Positions 41,673 through 50,485 of a DNA stretch of 64,000 nucleotides are shown here, one piece after another. The translations under genes were made by a program, and so were the position numbers. This DNA comes from Sulfurovum lithotrophicum (lineage in GTDB: Bacteria; Campylobacterota; Campylobacteria; Campylobacterales; Sulfurovaceae): NCBI RefSeq assembly GCF_000987835.1, contig NZ_CP011308.1, forward strand, positions 2,108,001 through 2,172,000, written 5' to 3'. Every line of letters starts with the position of its first letter. The first letter of the stretch is position 1. The notes beneath the pieces were generated by a model that ran no database searches, had not been told where the DNA came from, and saw only the letters and a list, made by a program, of their open reading frames with translations.

Positions 41673-42167
41673 TTATTTGGATTTTACGGATGTGTCATTC
41701 AATTCCTGAACGACACTTTCAAATTCTTTTACGTATCCTTGCATTTTTTTACCCATAATGTCAAGAAAACTTTTGGTTTTGTTCAGGTCAATATTGATGT
41801 GTGTCTGATTGACTTCAATACCCGCCTCTTTCTCATCGATATTCCCACTCTCAAGTTCTTTATTCATCTCCTCGACCTTTGCCTTCATTTGTTTTGCAAG
41901 CCCTTGAAAATAGCTTTTGGTCTTGTTCATATCGATGATGATCTTTCCGTCAGATGTCTTTCTGAACCCAACCTGTGAGAGTTTGCTCTTTTTTTCAATC
42001 TCAGCCTCTTTTTTTTGCCGGGCTTCTTCTTTGGCTTTCAATTCTTTGAGCAACTCTTCCCTTGCCTGCTGTGCCACTTTGGCATCATGTTCTTTTTGGC
42101 TCTCCTGACAACCGCTAAAGAGAAGCAGTCCTCCAGCAAATATGATGGTGATAAATATATGTTTCAT
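41673..42167 (-). CDS. coiled-coil lipoprotein
   Basis: 164 residues with a lipoprotein signal (GGLLLFSGC, lipidated Cys at about 20), a long charged coiled coil (about 25-65), and two similar short segments: DGKIIIDMNKTKSYFQGLAK and NQTHINIDLNKTKSFLDIMG. It appears to contain an internal duplication of roughly 45 residues. No recognised family. Directly upstream of the FTR-rhodanese gene on the same strand. Confidence 0.75.
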   Translation of the reverse strand: MKHIFITIIFAGGLLLFSGCQESQKEHDAKVAQQAREELLKELKAKEEARQKKEAEIEKKSKLSQVGFRKTSDGKIIIDMNKTKSYFQGLAKQMKAKVEEMNKELESGNIDEKEAGIEVNQTHINIDLNKTKSFLDIMGKKMQGYVKEFESVVQELNDTSVKSK

Positions 42168-42293
42168 AAGTATATCCTTTGCGTGTGAGGTTATGGAAGA
42201 ATATTATACTGTTATTTGTGTAGGATATGTGGAGTGGAGTATCTTCTCATTCAAGAAGATACTGCATGGGGAAGGAAGTTTTAGACGGAGAAG

Positions 42294-42545
42294 CTATTTT
42301 CCGCCGCCGCATTTGCCCTGGCCGCATTTCCCGGCTGCTTTTGTGGTGGCCGATTTATTCTCATCCGCTTTCTTTTTCATGCCGGTTTTACCTGAATCAC
42401 ATTTACCACTCTGACATTTACCTGCCTGACATTTCATGGTCTTGGGTGCCTCTTTTTTGTCGCCTCCGCATTTTGCGTTTGCCATAGTCAAAGAGAGTGC
42501 TGCCGCTACTGTGATAATCATACCTGCTTTAAGTAATTGTTTCAT
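42294..42545 (-). CDS. small exported cysteine-rich peptide with GKC repeats, bufferin/HvfA-like
   Basis: 83 residues. A signal peptide (MKQLLKAGMIITVAAALSLTMANA) is followed by a Lys/Gly-rich region with repeated C-x-x-GK units: KCQAGKCQSGKCDSGK near the middle and GKCGQGKCGGGK at the end (six cysteines in mature form besides KCGGDKK). The layout recalls HvfA/bufferin precursor peptides, whose cysteines are modified by MNIO (DUF692) enzymes to bind copper. A DoxX protein gene lies immediately upstream, as in those clusters, but no DUF692 gene lies in this window. Confidence 0.75.
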   Translation of the reverse strand: MKQLLKAGMIITVAAALSLTMANAKCGGDKKEAPKTMKCQAGKCQSGKCDSGKTGMKKKADENKSATTKAAGKCGQGKCGGGK

Positions 42546-42568
42546 AATATTTCCTTTTATGTCTGTTT

Positions 42569-43006
42569 TTATTGTTCATCACCGAATATAAGGTGATCCA
42601 AACTGAATTTTCCGGCTCCGAAAGAAGCAAAGATGGCAAGGAACAGCATATAATACATCGGTATTTCAAAACCGTTGTCCCCTGCCGAGAATCCGTGTGC
42701 CAAATGTACGGTCGTTATCGCAACAACCATGACGACCATTAGAGGAAGTGAGATGAAACGGGTAAAAAGACCCAGTGTCAGCAGTACCACTCCCGTGATC
42801 TCTGTCGTTGCCGCCATATAGGCGTTCAGAGTAGGAAAAGGGATGCCCATGGAACCGAACCATGTCGCGATCGCCCCTATATCCGACCATTTCTGCATCG
42901 CCGGTTCATAGAACCCATATGCCACTGCCAGTCTTGCCAGAAGCAAAGAGAGGCTTTGCCCATGACTCAAAATATTTTTTGCAATAGGATAAATGTTCTT
43001 TAACAT
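42569..43006 (-). CDS. DoxX family membrane protein
   Basis: 145 residues with four predicted transmembrane helices and the DoxX pattern LLLARLAVAYGFYEPAMQKW at the start and LTLGLFTRFISLPLMVVM in the middle. DoxX relatives are quinone-linked or thiol-related membrane proteins, and one (HvfD/BufD) accompanies modified copper peptides. Here it sits between two small cysteine-containing exported proteins, all on the minus strand (24-nt gaps). Confidence 0.85.
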   Translation of the reverse strand: MLKNIYPIAKNILSHGQSLSLLLARLAVAYGFYEPAMQKWSDIGAIATWFGSMGIPFPTLNAYMAATTEITGVVLLTLGLFTRFISLPLMVVMVVAITTVHLAHGFSAGDNGFEIPMYYMLFLAIFASFGAGKFSLDHLIFGDEQ

Positions 43007-43030
43007 AGTTCATCTCCTGGGATATTCCTT

Positions 43031-43210
43031 TTAACTACCACATTTTTTGGATGCTGCTTTGGCATCACCGCATTTTTTAGCTATGGTCTTGTCACCCTGG
43101 TATTTCCCAGATTGGGCACTGCTGGCCATTTCTGCATCTTTTGCATCTGTACATCCGCTCAAGGTGATCAGCGACAAGCCGATCAATGGACCAAATAGAA
43201 TCTTTTTCAT
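43031..43210 (-). CDS. small lipoprotein with KCG repeats
   Basis: 59 residues: lipoprotein signal with LITLSGC (Cys 19), then AKDAEMASSAQSGKYQGDKT and a C-terminus with two similar KKCG units (AKKCGDAKAASKKCGS). AAAGGAG lies 5 nt before the ATG. It is the first gene of the operon with DoxX and the GKC-repeat peptide. The KCG motif shared with the GKC peptide suggests a common function such as metal binding, by inference. Confidence 0.75.
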   Translation of the reverse strand: MKKILFGPLIGLSLITLSGCTDAKDAEMASSAQSGKYQGDKTIAKKCGDAKAASKKCGS

Positions 43211-43281
43211 ACTGTCTCCTTTCGATTTGGATTGATATCCTTTAGACAGTTCGAAGTATAATCTGTTTGCCGTGTAGGGTC

Positions 43282-43323
43282 TGTGTACTCTTTTTTAGGG
43301 CCCCTCTGCACTTTGAGTACACA
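43282..43323. promoter_or_regulatory. inverted repeat, possible operator, in divergent promoter region
   Basis: TGTGTACTC at 43282-43290 and GAGTACACA at 43315-43323 form a perfect 9-bp inverted repeat with 24 nt between, around a GGGCCCC centre. It lies between the divergent KCG-lipoprotein operon and the GMC oxidoreductase pair. Confidence 0.45.
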
Positions 43324-43354
43324 TTGACCCACTACAATAGCGTATACTTATATT

Positions 43355-43873
43355 ATGAAAGTGACAGATAAAATGCAACGAAGAAATTTTTTGATATTGG
43401 GATCACTCCTGGGCCTCTCTTCCATACTGAAAGCCAAAACAGCCGATCAGTTCATGCATGAATTCAAAGAGGTTGAAGCAGTCATATCGGCCGTGCAGGA
43501 ACATATGTTCCCCGAGGGAAGCCAACTTCCCTCCGCTAAAGAGATGCATGTAACACAGTTTCTTTTTGAAACCGTCTCGCATAGAACCTATGACAAAGAT
43601 ATCAGGGCCTTTGTCATCGAGGGCGCCAGAGAGCTGCAGTCGAGAGAAAAAGGAAAGTTTACCACCATGACTAATAAAGAGAAGGAAAAAGCGCTACGTG
43701 CCTATGAAGAGAGCATCTATGGCAGCAACTGGCTCTCCCGCATCATGACGCTTACGATGGAAGGCATGTTCGGCGATCCCATCTACGGATCCAACGTGAA
43801 GGAATCCGGATGGGGAGCATTACAGGCATTTGGCGGACAGCCAAGACCTAAACAAAGGTATATAGGCCTATGA
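43355..43873 (+). CDS. gluconate 2-dehydrogenase subunit 3 family protein
   Basis: 172 residues with a Tat-like signal (QRRNFLILGSLLGL) and the subunit-3 fold features: VISAVQEHMFPEGSQLP, a central helical region and the C-terminal FGDPIYGSNVKESGWGALQA. Such subunits pair with GMC-family FAD dehydrogenases and act as export or assembly partner. Its stop overlaps the start of the GMC gene (ATGA), showing translational coupling. No cytochrome c subunit is seen nearby. Confidence 0.85.
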   Translation: MKVTDKMQRRNFLILGSLLGLSSILKAKTADQFMHEFKEVEAVISAVQEHMFPEGSQLPSAKEMHVTQFLFETVSHRTYDKDIRAFVIEGARELQSREKGKFTTMTNKEKEKALRAYEESIYGSNWLSRIMTLTMEGMFGDPIYGSNVKESGWGALQAFGGQPRPKQRYIGL

Positions 43874-45555
43874 AAGAGCAGACATTCGATATAGTGATCG
43901 TGGGTTCAGGTGCCAGTGGCGGGGCAGTAGCCTATACGCTTTGCAAAGCCGGGTACAAGGTTGCCGTCCTGGAAAAAGGAAGGCTTATCAACCGAGATGA
44001 GTTCTCCAAAGATGAGATTGCCTATGTACGCAGAGATATCGTCACACCCAGCCTCTTTGACGAGTACCATACTATCGAAGAGAAGGTAGACGGGAAATGG
44101 ATCGCTACCCCCACCTACGAGTCGGGATGGAGTTTCTGGAACGGGAATATCGTTGGCGGATCCTCCAATCTGATGAGCGGTATGCTGCACCGCATGCATC
44201 CTGATGATTTCCGTCTCAAGAGCAAATATGGGCCCATTAAAGGTGCCAATATTGTAGACTGGCCTATCTCCTATGAGGATCTTGAACCCTATTATGCCAA
44301 AGCGGAAGAGATCATCGGTATATCAGGGCACTATGAGCCCCATCCATTCGAACCGCCACGCAGTATCAAGAACTTCGCCCAGCCTCCTACGAAAGAGAAT
44401 GCCGTGGTAAATTTACTAGATAAAAGCTGTAACACACTTAACATCAAGTCTCTTGTCACACCCCGCGCAGTCCTCTCAATAGACAAAGGGAACCGGAACG
44501 CATGTTACTACTCCAATTTTTGCGGCAGCTACGGATGCAGTTCGGGTGCCAAAGGAAGTTCCCGTGAAGCCCTACTGAAACCGGCATTGGCAACGGGGAA
44601 CCTGACATTAATGAGCCATACCTATGTCAAAAAGCTACATGCTGGCAAAAAAGACAAAGTGGAGTATGCTGTCGTTATAGATACGATCACCGGCAAAGAG
44701 CGCAGAATATCGGCCAGACTCTTCGTGGTCGCAGCACAGGCTCATGAGAGTGCACGTCTGCTTCTTAACTCTGCCAATGAGCTTTACCCCAACGGATTGG
44801 GCAACAGCAGTGGAGAGTTGGGCAAAAACCTTATTTTTTCTGCGGGAGGATCAGGTCAGGGAGAACTACATAAGGATTCTCTCAAAGAGATAACATTTGA
44901 CGAACTGATGCAGACAGGATACTTTGTCAACCGCTCCATCCTTGATTGGTATTTTGTTGACCACTGGTGGGACGGAAAATTCAAGGGAGGTTCTGTGGAA
45001 TTCATGTTTGAACATCAAAATATCATCTCCCGTGCCAGGAAAAATAATGAAGAAGGTGGGAAAATGGTATGGGGAAAAGTACTGGGAGAAAAACTGCTCA
45101 AACGCTTCACCCAGAGTAAAAGTATCCGTTTTGAAGTATTCAATGACTGGCTTCCCAACGATAATTGTTTCGTCTCACTCGATCCTATCCATAAAGACAA
45201 GTACGGTATGCCGGTAGGAAAGTTACGTGTAGAGGGTCATCCTCATGATCTGAAAGTGGGCAGATACATTGCTAAAAAATGTGAAAAGGTCCTCGAAGAG
45301 ATGGGGGCCAAAAATATTTACTCTTCCGTTTCAGCAGTACCGCCGCAGAATCTGGTCGCAGGCGGATGCCGCTTTGGCAATGACCCAAAATCATCCGTAC
45401 TGAATGCCCAATGCCGGATGCATGATATCAAAAACCTGTATGTCGCCGATGCTTCCTTCATGCCGACAGGAGGTTCTGTCCCCTACACATGGACCATTTA
45501 TGCCAATGCTTTTCGTGTGGCAGACCATATTATGCAGACAATGAAAGCTGTATAG
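43870..45555 (+). CDS. GMC-family FAD-dependent oxidoreductase
   Basis: 561 residues. FAD-binding GSGASGGAVAYTLCKAGYKV at about 12-31; GGSSNLMSGMLHR in the FAD attachment region; Cys-rich NACYYSNFCGSYGCSSGAKG, as in membrane-bound gluconate/sorbitol dehydrogenases; C-terminal VADASFMPTGGSVPYTWTIY near the active site. It probably oxidises a sugar, sugar acid or polyol and is exported with its subunit-3 partner. The substrate cannot be inferred. Confidence 0.87.
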   Translation: MKEQTFDIVIVGSGASGGAVAYTLCKAGYKVAVLEKGRLINRDEFSKDEIAYVRRDIVTPSLFDEYHTIEEKVDGKWIATPTYESGWSFWNGNIVGGSSNLMSGMLHRMHPDDFRLKSKYGPIKGANIVDWPISYEDLEPYYAKAEEIIGISGHYEPHPFEPPRSIKNFAQPPTKENAVVNLLDKSCNTLNIKSLVTPRAVLSIDKGNRNACYYSNFCGSYGCSSGAKGSSREALLKPALATGNLTLMSHTYVKKLHAGKKDKVEYAVVIDTITGKERRISARLFVVAAQAHESARLLLNSANELYPNGLGNSSGELGKNLIFSAGGSGQGELHKDSLKEITFDELMQTGYFVNRSILDWYFVDHWWDGKFKGGSVEFMFEHQNIISRARKNNEEGGKMVWGKVLGEKLLKRFTQSKSIRFEVFNDWLPNDNCFVSLDPIHKDKYGMPVGKLRVEGHPHDLKVGRYIAKKCEKVLEEMGAKNIYSSVSAVPPQNLVAGGCRFGNDPKSSVLNAQCRMHDIKNLYVADASFMPTGGSVPYTWTIYANAFRVADHIMQTMKAV

Positions 45556-45681
45556 TTTTTATTTAAGAGTTTTTTAAAACTGTGTTTATTTTTCATTCAT
45601 TAAATATAGCTACAATTCAAGATATATTTTTTAGTATAAACAGTACTGAAGAATACGATCTTGATAAATGAGGAGGATTTA

Positions 45682-46482
45682 TTGAAAAGAATTTCTACCC
45701 TGCTACTGATGTTTACCTTGGGTACAGCGTCTCTAAGTGCTGCAACAAAAACAGTGACACACAAGATCAAGAAAGGTGACACACTTTACTCGATCGCACA
45801 CAAAAACCATATTACGATCGCAAAACTCAGAGAGATCAATCATCTTAAAAAAGGAACTGTTCTAAAAGTTGGTAAAACGATCAAAGTTCCAACAACTCCC
45901 AAAATAAAGAAAAAAACCACTACTCTTGCTAAAAAGAGCAAAAAACATTCCATCAAAACGCATAAAGCATCAAAACATCACACTGAAAAGAGACTGGCCC
46001 AGGCACTTAAAAACATCAAGTCAAAGAAGGTCTCTAAAGTTAAAAAATCAAATAAGTTTGCTCTGTCTGATATACTTTTCGGCAAATATGATTCGAGTGT
46101 CAAAGGCAAAAAACTCATAAAACTCGCTAAAAAGAAACTGGGCAGAAGATATGTCTGGGGGGCTACAGGTCAGAAAAATACCTTTGACTGTTCAGGCCTT
46201 ACCTCTTATGTCTGCAAAAAGAACGGCATCAAAATACCAAGAAGGGCTATCGAACAGTCCAAGTATGGCAAATATGTAAGCAGAAAGAACCTCAAACCCG
46301 GAGACCTTATCTTCTTCGATACTTCCAAGAGACGTAAAGGGTATGTGAACCATGTAGGTATCTACATCGGTAACAACAAATTCATTCATGCCAGTTCGGC
46401 AAAGAAAAAAGTCATCATTACCAGTTTGAATAAACCATTTTACAGTCAGCGTTTCAAGCTGGCACGAAGAGTGGCATCCTAA
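45682..46482 (+). CDS. LysM and NlpC/P60 domain cell-wall hydrolase
   Basis: 266 residues from TTG 45682, chosen because GAGGAG lies 8 nt upstream and the start then gives a normal signal peptide (MKRISTLLLMFTLGTASLSA). A LysM domain (VTHKIKKGDTLYSIAHKNHI) is followed by a Lys/Thr/His-rich linker (about 70-130). The NlpC/P60 domain has its Cys in TFDCSGLTSYV and His in GYVNHVGIYIG. It is a predicted D,L-endopeptidase cleaving peptidoglycan stems. Monocistronic with a terminator-like hairpin. Confidence 0.9.
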   Translation: MKRISTLLLMFTLGTASLSAATKTVTHKIKKGDTLYSIAHKNHITIAKLREINHLKKGTVLKVGKTIKVPTTPKIKKKTTTLAKKSKKHSIKTHKASKHHTEKRLAQALKNIKSKKVSKVKKSNKFALSDILFGKYDSSVKGKKLIKLAKKKLGRRYVWGATGQKNTFDCSGLTSYVCKKNGIKIPRRAIEQSKYGKYVSRKNLKPGDLIFFDTSKRRKGYVNHVGIYIGNNKFIHASSAKKKVIITSLNKPFYSQRFKLARRVAS

Positions 46483-46489
46483 GTTCCGA

Positions 46490-46515
46490 GAAGAGGATGG
46501 ATAACCACCCTCTTC
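46490..46515 (+). terminator. hairpin after the LysM-NlpC/P60 gene
   Basis: GAAGAGG-A-TGG pairs with CCA-C-CCTCTTC around an ATAA loop, with one mismatch, 7 nt after the stop. A CTCTTT stretch follows. Confidence 0.6.
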
Positions 46516-46653
46516 CTCTTTAACAAAAATTATTTCCCCCTCTTTGATCCTCTCACTGGCTGGATCATTTCCACAAAATCTACACTATAGTAATTTTTGG
46601 ATATAATGCGCGAAAATATAGTTTGGGCACTTACCCACTTTTAGGATACTTTT

Positions 46654-48471
46654 ATGCAAAAAATCAAGAATATCGCGGTTATCGCACACGTTGACCACGG
46701 TAAAACAACACTTGTTGATGAACTGCTTCAGCAGTCGGGAACATTCGAAGCACACCAGCAGATCGAAGAGAGAGCTATGGACTCCAACGATATCGAAAAA
46801 GAGAGAGGGATCACGATCCTTTCAAAGAATACTGCCATTACTTATGGTGATCACAAGATCAACATCATCGACACCCCGGGCCACGCCGACTTTGGCGGCG
46901 AGGTCGAGCGTGTACTCAAGATGGTTGACGGGGTTCTGATGCTCGTTGATGCACAGGAAGGGGTAATGCCACAGACAAAATTCGTGCTTAAAAAAGCGAT
47001 CGAGCTTGGTCTGATCCCTGTCGTTGTCATCAATAAGATCGACAAGGACGGTGCGGAACCAGACAGAGTACTCGATGAGATGTTCGACCTTCTTGTGGCA
47101 CTTGATGCCAACGAAGAGCAGCTTGAATTCCCTGTACTGTACGCTGCGGCAAGAGACGGATATGCGAAGTGGAATCTTGAAGACGAAAATAAAGATATGA
47201 CACCGCTTTTTGAAGCCATTCTTGAAAAAGTGCCTTACCCACAGGGATCTCCCGATACCGATACACAGGCACAGGTCTTTACCCTGGATAACGACAACTT
47301 TGTAGGGCGTATCGGTATTACCCGTATATTTAACGGAAAAATAAAAAAGGGAGACGAGTACGTTCTAGTCAAAGCTTCCGGAGAGAAAACAAAATCACGC
47401 GTCAGTAAACTGATCGGATTCATAGGGCTTGAAAGAATAGACATCGATGAAGCCGAAGCAGGAGATATTGTTGCCATTGCAGGCTTCAGTGACATTGATG
47501 TCGGTGACTCCATCTGTGACCCTGTCAACCCTGTCGCTTTGGATCCGATGCATGTCGAAGAGCCTACACTTTCAGTCATTATGTCGGTCAACGATGGACC
47601 TTTAGCCGGTACGGAAGGCAAACATGTCACATCCAACAAGATCCAGGAAAGACTTGAAAAAGAGATGGAAACAAACATCGCCATGCGTATGGAGCCAATG
47701 GGAGACGCCTCTTTCAAAGTGTCAGGACGTGGTGAACTTCAGATCGGTATTTTGGCGGAGAACATGAGAAGAGAAGGTTTCGAATTCCTGCTTGCCCGCC
47801 CCGAAGTCGTCGTCAAAGAAGAGAATGGAGTCAAAATGGAGCCGTTCGAGCACCTCGTAGTTGACGTACCTGAAGAGTTCCAGGGAGTTGCCATTGAAAA
47901 ACTTGGGAAAAGAAAAGCGGAGATGACATCATTGACACCTATGCCTGACGGTACCGTAAGGATCGAGTTCGAAATTCCTGCCCGCGGCCTCATCGGTTTC
48001 CGTTCGGAATTCCTGACCGATACGAAGGGTGAAGGGATCATGAACCACTCCTTCATCGAGTACAGACCGTACAGCGGTACAGTGGTCAGCCGTACACCGG
48101 GCGCGCTTGTCTCCATGGATAACGGTGAGGCTGTTGCCTTTTCCATCTTCAACCTTCAGGCACGTGGTACCCTCTTTATCAAACCGCAGGACAAAGTCTA
48201 CTCCGGTATGGTCATCGGTGAATCCGCAAGACCGGGAGACCTCGACGTGAACCCGCTCAAAGGAAAACAACTGACCAATATGAGAACCTCCGGTGCCGAC
48301 GATGCTATTAAACTGGTCCCGCCAAGACAGATCACACTTGAGAATGCCATGGAGTGGATCGAGGATGATGAATTGATCGAGATCACACCTGAGAGCATCA
48401 GGATCCGTAAGAAATCTCTTGATCCAGTTGTTAGAAAAAGAGCAGCCAGAGACAAAAAGAACGCAAAATAG
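46654..48471 (+). CDS. typA: ribosome-associated GTPase TypA/BipA
   Basis: 605 residues, usual for TypA. G1 [11 protein letters not shown]3 [21 protein letters not shown]4 NKIDKDGA, then domains II, III, V and the specific C-terminal domain ([20 protein letters not shown]). TypA binds ribosomes under stress and aids 50S assembly and expression of certain mRNAs. Single gene, with 171 bp upstream carrying AATGCGCGAAA and a typical AT-rich promoter. Confidence 0.96.
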   Translation: MQKIKNIAVIAHVDHGKTTLVDELLQQSGTFEAHQQIEERAMDSNDIEKERGITILSKNTAITYGDHKINIIDTPGHADFGGEVERVLKMVDGVLMLVDAQEGVMPQTKFVLKKAIELGLIPVVVINKIDKDGAEPDRVLDEMFDLLVALDANEEQLEFPVLYAAARDGYAKWNLEDENKDMTPLFEAILEKVPYPQGSPDTDTQAQVFTLDNDNFVGRIGITRIFNGKIKKGDEYVLVKASGEKTKSRVSKLIGFIGLERIDIDEAEAGDIVAIAGFSDIDVGDSICDPVNPVALDPMHVEEPTLSVIMSVNDGPLAGTEGKHVTSNKIQERLEKEMETNIAMRMEPMGDASFKVSGRGELQIGILAENMRREGFEFLLARPEVVVKEENGVKMEPFEHLVVDVPEEFQGVAIEKLGKRKAEMTSLTPMPDGTVRIEFEIPARGLIGFRSEFLTDTKGEGIMNHSFIEYRPYSGTVVSRTPGALVSMDNGEAVAFSIFNLQARGTLFIKPQDKVYSGMVIGESARPGDLDVNPLKGKQLTNMRTSGADDAIKLVPPRQITLENAMEWIEDDELIEITPESIRIRKKSLDPVVRKRAARDKKNAK

Positions 48472-48629
48472 TTCTTCTATTTCCCTATATCTTTGATCGG
48501 ATGGAGCCTGCTCCTTTCGGTCACTTACTACATGTAAGCTCCCTCTCTACGCATACTCCATCAGACCAAATCTACAGCCAACTAAAAGACTATTCCTTCT
48601 ATAAAAAAATCTCTTTTAAATTTTAATTT

Positions 48630-49853
48630 CTAATTTTTAATTGCTTCTCCTACCCGCAAACCGGTTATCCACGCCCAGTGAAAGTTGAACCCTCCCCTGT
48701 CTCCGTCCACATCGAGTACTTCTCCGGCAAAATAGAGGTTTGGCACAAGCTTTGATTCCATGGTCTGCAAATCCACTTCGGAGGTATCAATACCACCGGT
48801 TGAAACCTCAGCACCCTTGAAGCCTTTGGTATCATTGATGCTGAGTTTGAGGTTCTTGATACTGTGAACGAGCTTATTGATCTCTTTTCTGTTAAGATCT
48901 GACTCTACCCTGCTTCTGCATTTGGACTGCTCCAAAACGATCCTGATAAGTTTCTTGTTAAGTATTCCCAGCAGCCATAATTCAATAGGTTTTTCACTTT
49001 CTTTCTGTATGCGGGAAAGCAGGAGGTTCGTCAGCTTCTCTTTGCTGAGTTTCGGCATCAGGTCAAGACTGAGTTCACAATAATCGAATGATGCCAGCCG
49101 TATACTCACTTCACGGCTCAGGTCGAGTATGGCCAGTCCGCTGATGCCGTAATTGGTAAAAAGAAGATCTCCCTCTTTTTCCGTAATGTACTCTCCGTTG
49201 GCATAGAGTCTGGCTACACCGGTAACCTTGACCCCTGCACATACTTTGACCCAGCTCTCTTCCGAACAGAGCTGTACCAGTGAAGGGTGCCTGGGTATAA
49301 GCGTATGTCCCATTGCCGTAGCAAAAATATATCCCGAGTCGTTCCCTCCAAGCTGTGGTGCGGCAGGAGAACCCGAAGTGATCAGAAGCCGGGTAGACCG
49401 TTTTTCTCCCTGTGCAGTATCGAGCACAAAAATATCATCCTCTTTTGAAATGTGTTTCACTTTACAGTCGCAGTATATCTCCACCCCTACTCTTTGGGCC
49501 TCGTACACCAGTAAATCGACCACGGAAGAAGCCTGCAGGGACATCGGGAATATTTTCCCCTCTTTCTTCTCAATAAGTTCAAGCCCGATGGATTTGAAAA
49601 AGTTTTCAACTTTTTCAAACGCATACCCCTCCAATACTTTTTCAATAAAATCAGGGTTTTCTGAATGAAAACGCTGTGTGGAAATATACCGGTTGGTGAT
49701 ATTACACTTCCCGTTACCCGATACCAGTATTTTCTTTCCTGCTTTACTGTTCTGTTCCAGCAGGAGAACTTGCCGCCCTGCCCTTGCCGACACGATGGCA
49801 GCACATAACCCTGCCGCCCCTGCCCCGATGATTATCAATTCTTCATTATTCAT
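48630..49853 (-). CDS. BaiN/HI0933-like FAD flavoprotein
   Basis: 407 residues with FAD-binding IIGAGAAGLCAAIVSARAGR at the start, QNSKAGKKILVSGNGKCNIT (the HI0933 family signature) and the C-terminal FAGEVLDVDGDRGGFNFHWA. Annotated relatives are called aminoacetone oxidase-like or NAD(P)/FAD-dependent oxidoreductases; the physiological substrate is unknown. Gap 48472-48629 after typA contains only short imperfect repeats, including GATGGAG/CTCCATC. Confidence 0.87.
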   Translation of the reverse strand: MNNEELIIIGAGAAGLCAAIVSARAGRQVLLLEQNSKAGKKILVSGNGKCNITNRYISTQRFHSENPDFIEKVLEGYAFEKVENFFKSIGLELIEKKEGKIFPMSLQASSVVDLLVYEAQRVGVEIYCDCKVKHISKEDDIFVLDTAQGEKRSTRLLITSGSPAAPQLGGNDSGYIFATAMGHTLIPRHPSLVQLCSEESWVKVCAGVKVTGVARLYANGEYITEKEGDLLFTNYGISGLAILDLSREVSIRLASFDYCELSLDLMPKLSKEKLTNLLLSRIQKESEKPIELWLLGILNKKLIRIVLEQSKCRSRVESDLNRKEINKLVHSIKNLKLSINDTKGFKGAEVSTGGIDTSEVDLQTMESKLVPNLYFAGEVLDVDGDRGGFNFHWAWITGLRVGEAIKN

Positions 49854-49891
49854 ACGATATTATATCCCAAATCATACTATCAAGGATTAAC

Positions 49892-50206
49892 ATGTCAGCA
49901 CTGGTTGAATTTTCAATGTTCCCCACAGAACAAACACAAAGCAAAAGTGCCTTCGTCGCAAGAGTTCTGGACATCGTGGACAAAAGCGGGCTGGAATATC
50001 AGCTCACCCCTATGGGAACCATCATCGAAGGAGAAACGGTCGAAAAGGTCCTTGCCGTGATCAATACCGCCTATGAAGAGCTGCAGAAAGATTGCGGGCG
50101 TATCTATTCCTCCATCAAGATCGACTGGAGAGAGGGACCGGTCGGCAGACTGAACAAAAAAGTCGGTTCGGTGGAAGCCAAACTCGGACGTAAGTTAAAC
50201 AGCTAA
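49892..50206 (+). CDS. MTH1187 family thiamine-binding protein
   Basis: 104 residues, with SALVEFSMFPTEQTQSKSAF, YQLTPMGTIIEGETVEKVLA and SIKIDWREGPVGRLNKKVGS. Members of the MTH1187/YqgV (DUF77) family are small cytoplasmic tetramers that bind thiamine or its pyrimidine moiety. Divergent from the BaiN-like gene (38 bp). Confidence 0.87.
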   Translation: MSALVEFSMFPTEQTQSKSAFVARVLDIVDKSGLEYQLTPMGTIIEGETVEKVLAVINTAYEELQKDCGRIYSSIKIDWREGPVGRLNKKVGSVEAKLGRKLNS

Positions 50207-50246
50207 GATTAGATATAATACGCGTAATTTTTCACAAGGATATCAG

Positions 50247-50465
50247 ATGTTATGTGCTGAAAGGTTACAACGTTTAATTCAAGCGAGCATATTGGGTTTT
50301 GTACTGCTGTTTGCTGCACTGGGCATACAAGGTGGAGAAAGAAGCATGCTTCAAATCGCTTTTTTACTTCAAGTAGCAATGATGGTGATGCTGGTTATAG
50401 CTGGACTGACCGGCTTTTGTCCAGGGCTTAAAATTTTAAAAAAGATCTTTCCTCCCTGTGAGTGA
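50247..50465 (+). CDS. DUF2892-type small membrane protein
   Basis: 72 residues with two hydrophobic segments (about 13-30 and 36-58) and the ending GFCPGLKILKKIFPPCE. This matches the YgaP-type transmembrane domain (inner membrane protein, often fused to rhodanese). Between the MTH1187 gene and purM, same strand. Function unknown; the Cys pair could bind a ligand. Confidence 0.78.
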   Translation: MLCAERLQRLIQASILGFVLLFAALGIQGGERSMLQIAFLLQVAMMVMLVIAGLTGFCPGLKILKKIFPPCE

Positions 50466-50485
50466 AAAGAAACAAAGGAACAATC

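Noticed and set aside
41252-41758. 168-codon open frame rich in Phe/Leu on the plus strand
   Set aside because: Antisense to the FTR-rhodanese and lipoprotein genes; hydrophobic only because the opposite strand codes for Glu/Lys-rich helices.
48472-48629. Imperfect inverted repeats after typA considered as another REP or MITE copy
   Set aside because: They lack the GTAG head and the GGGCAC ends, and the match is short.
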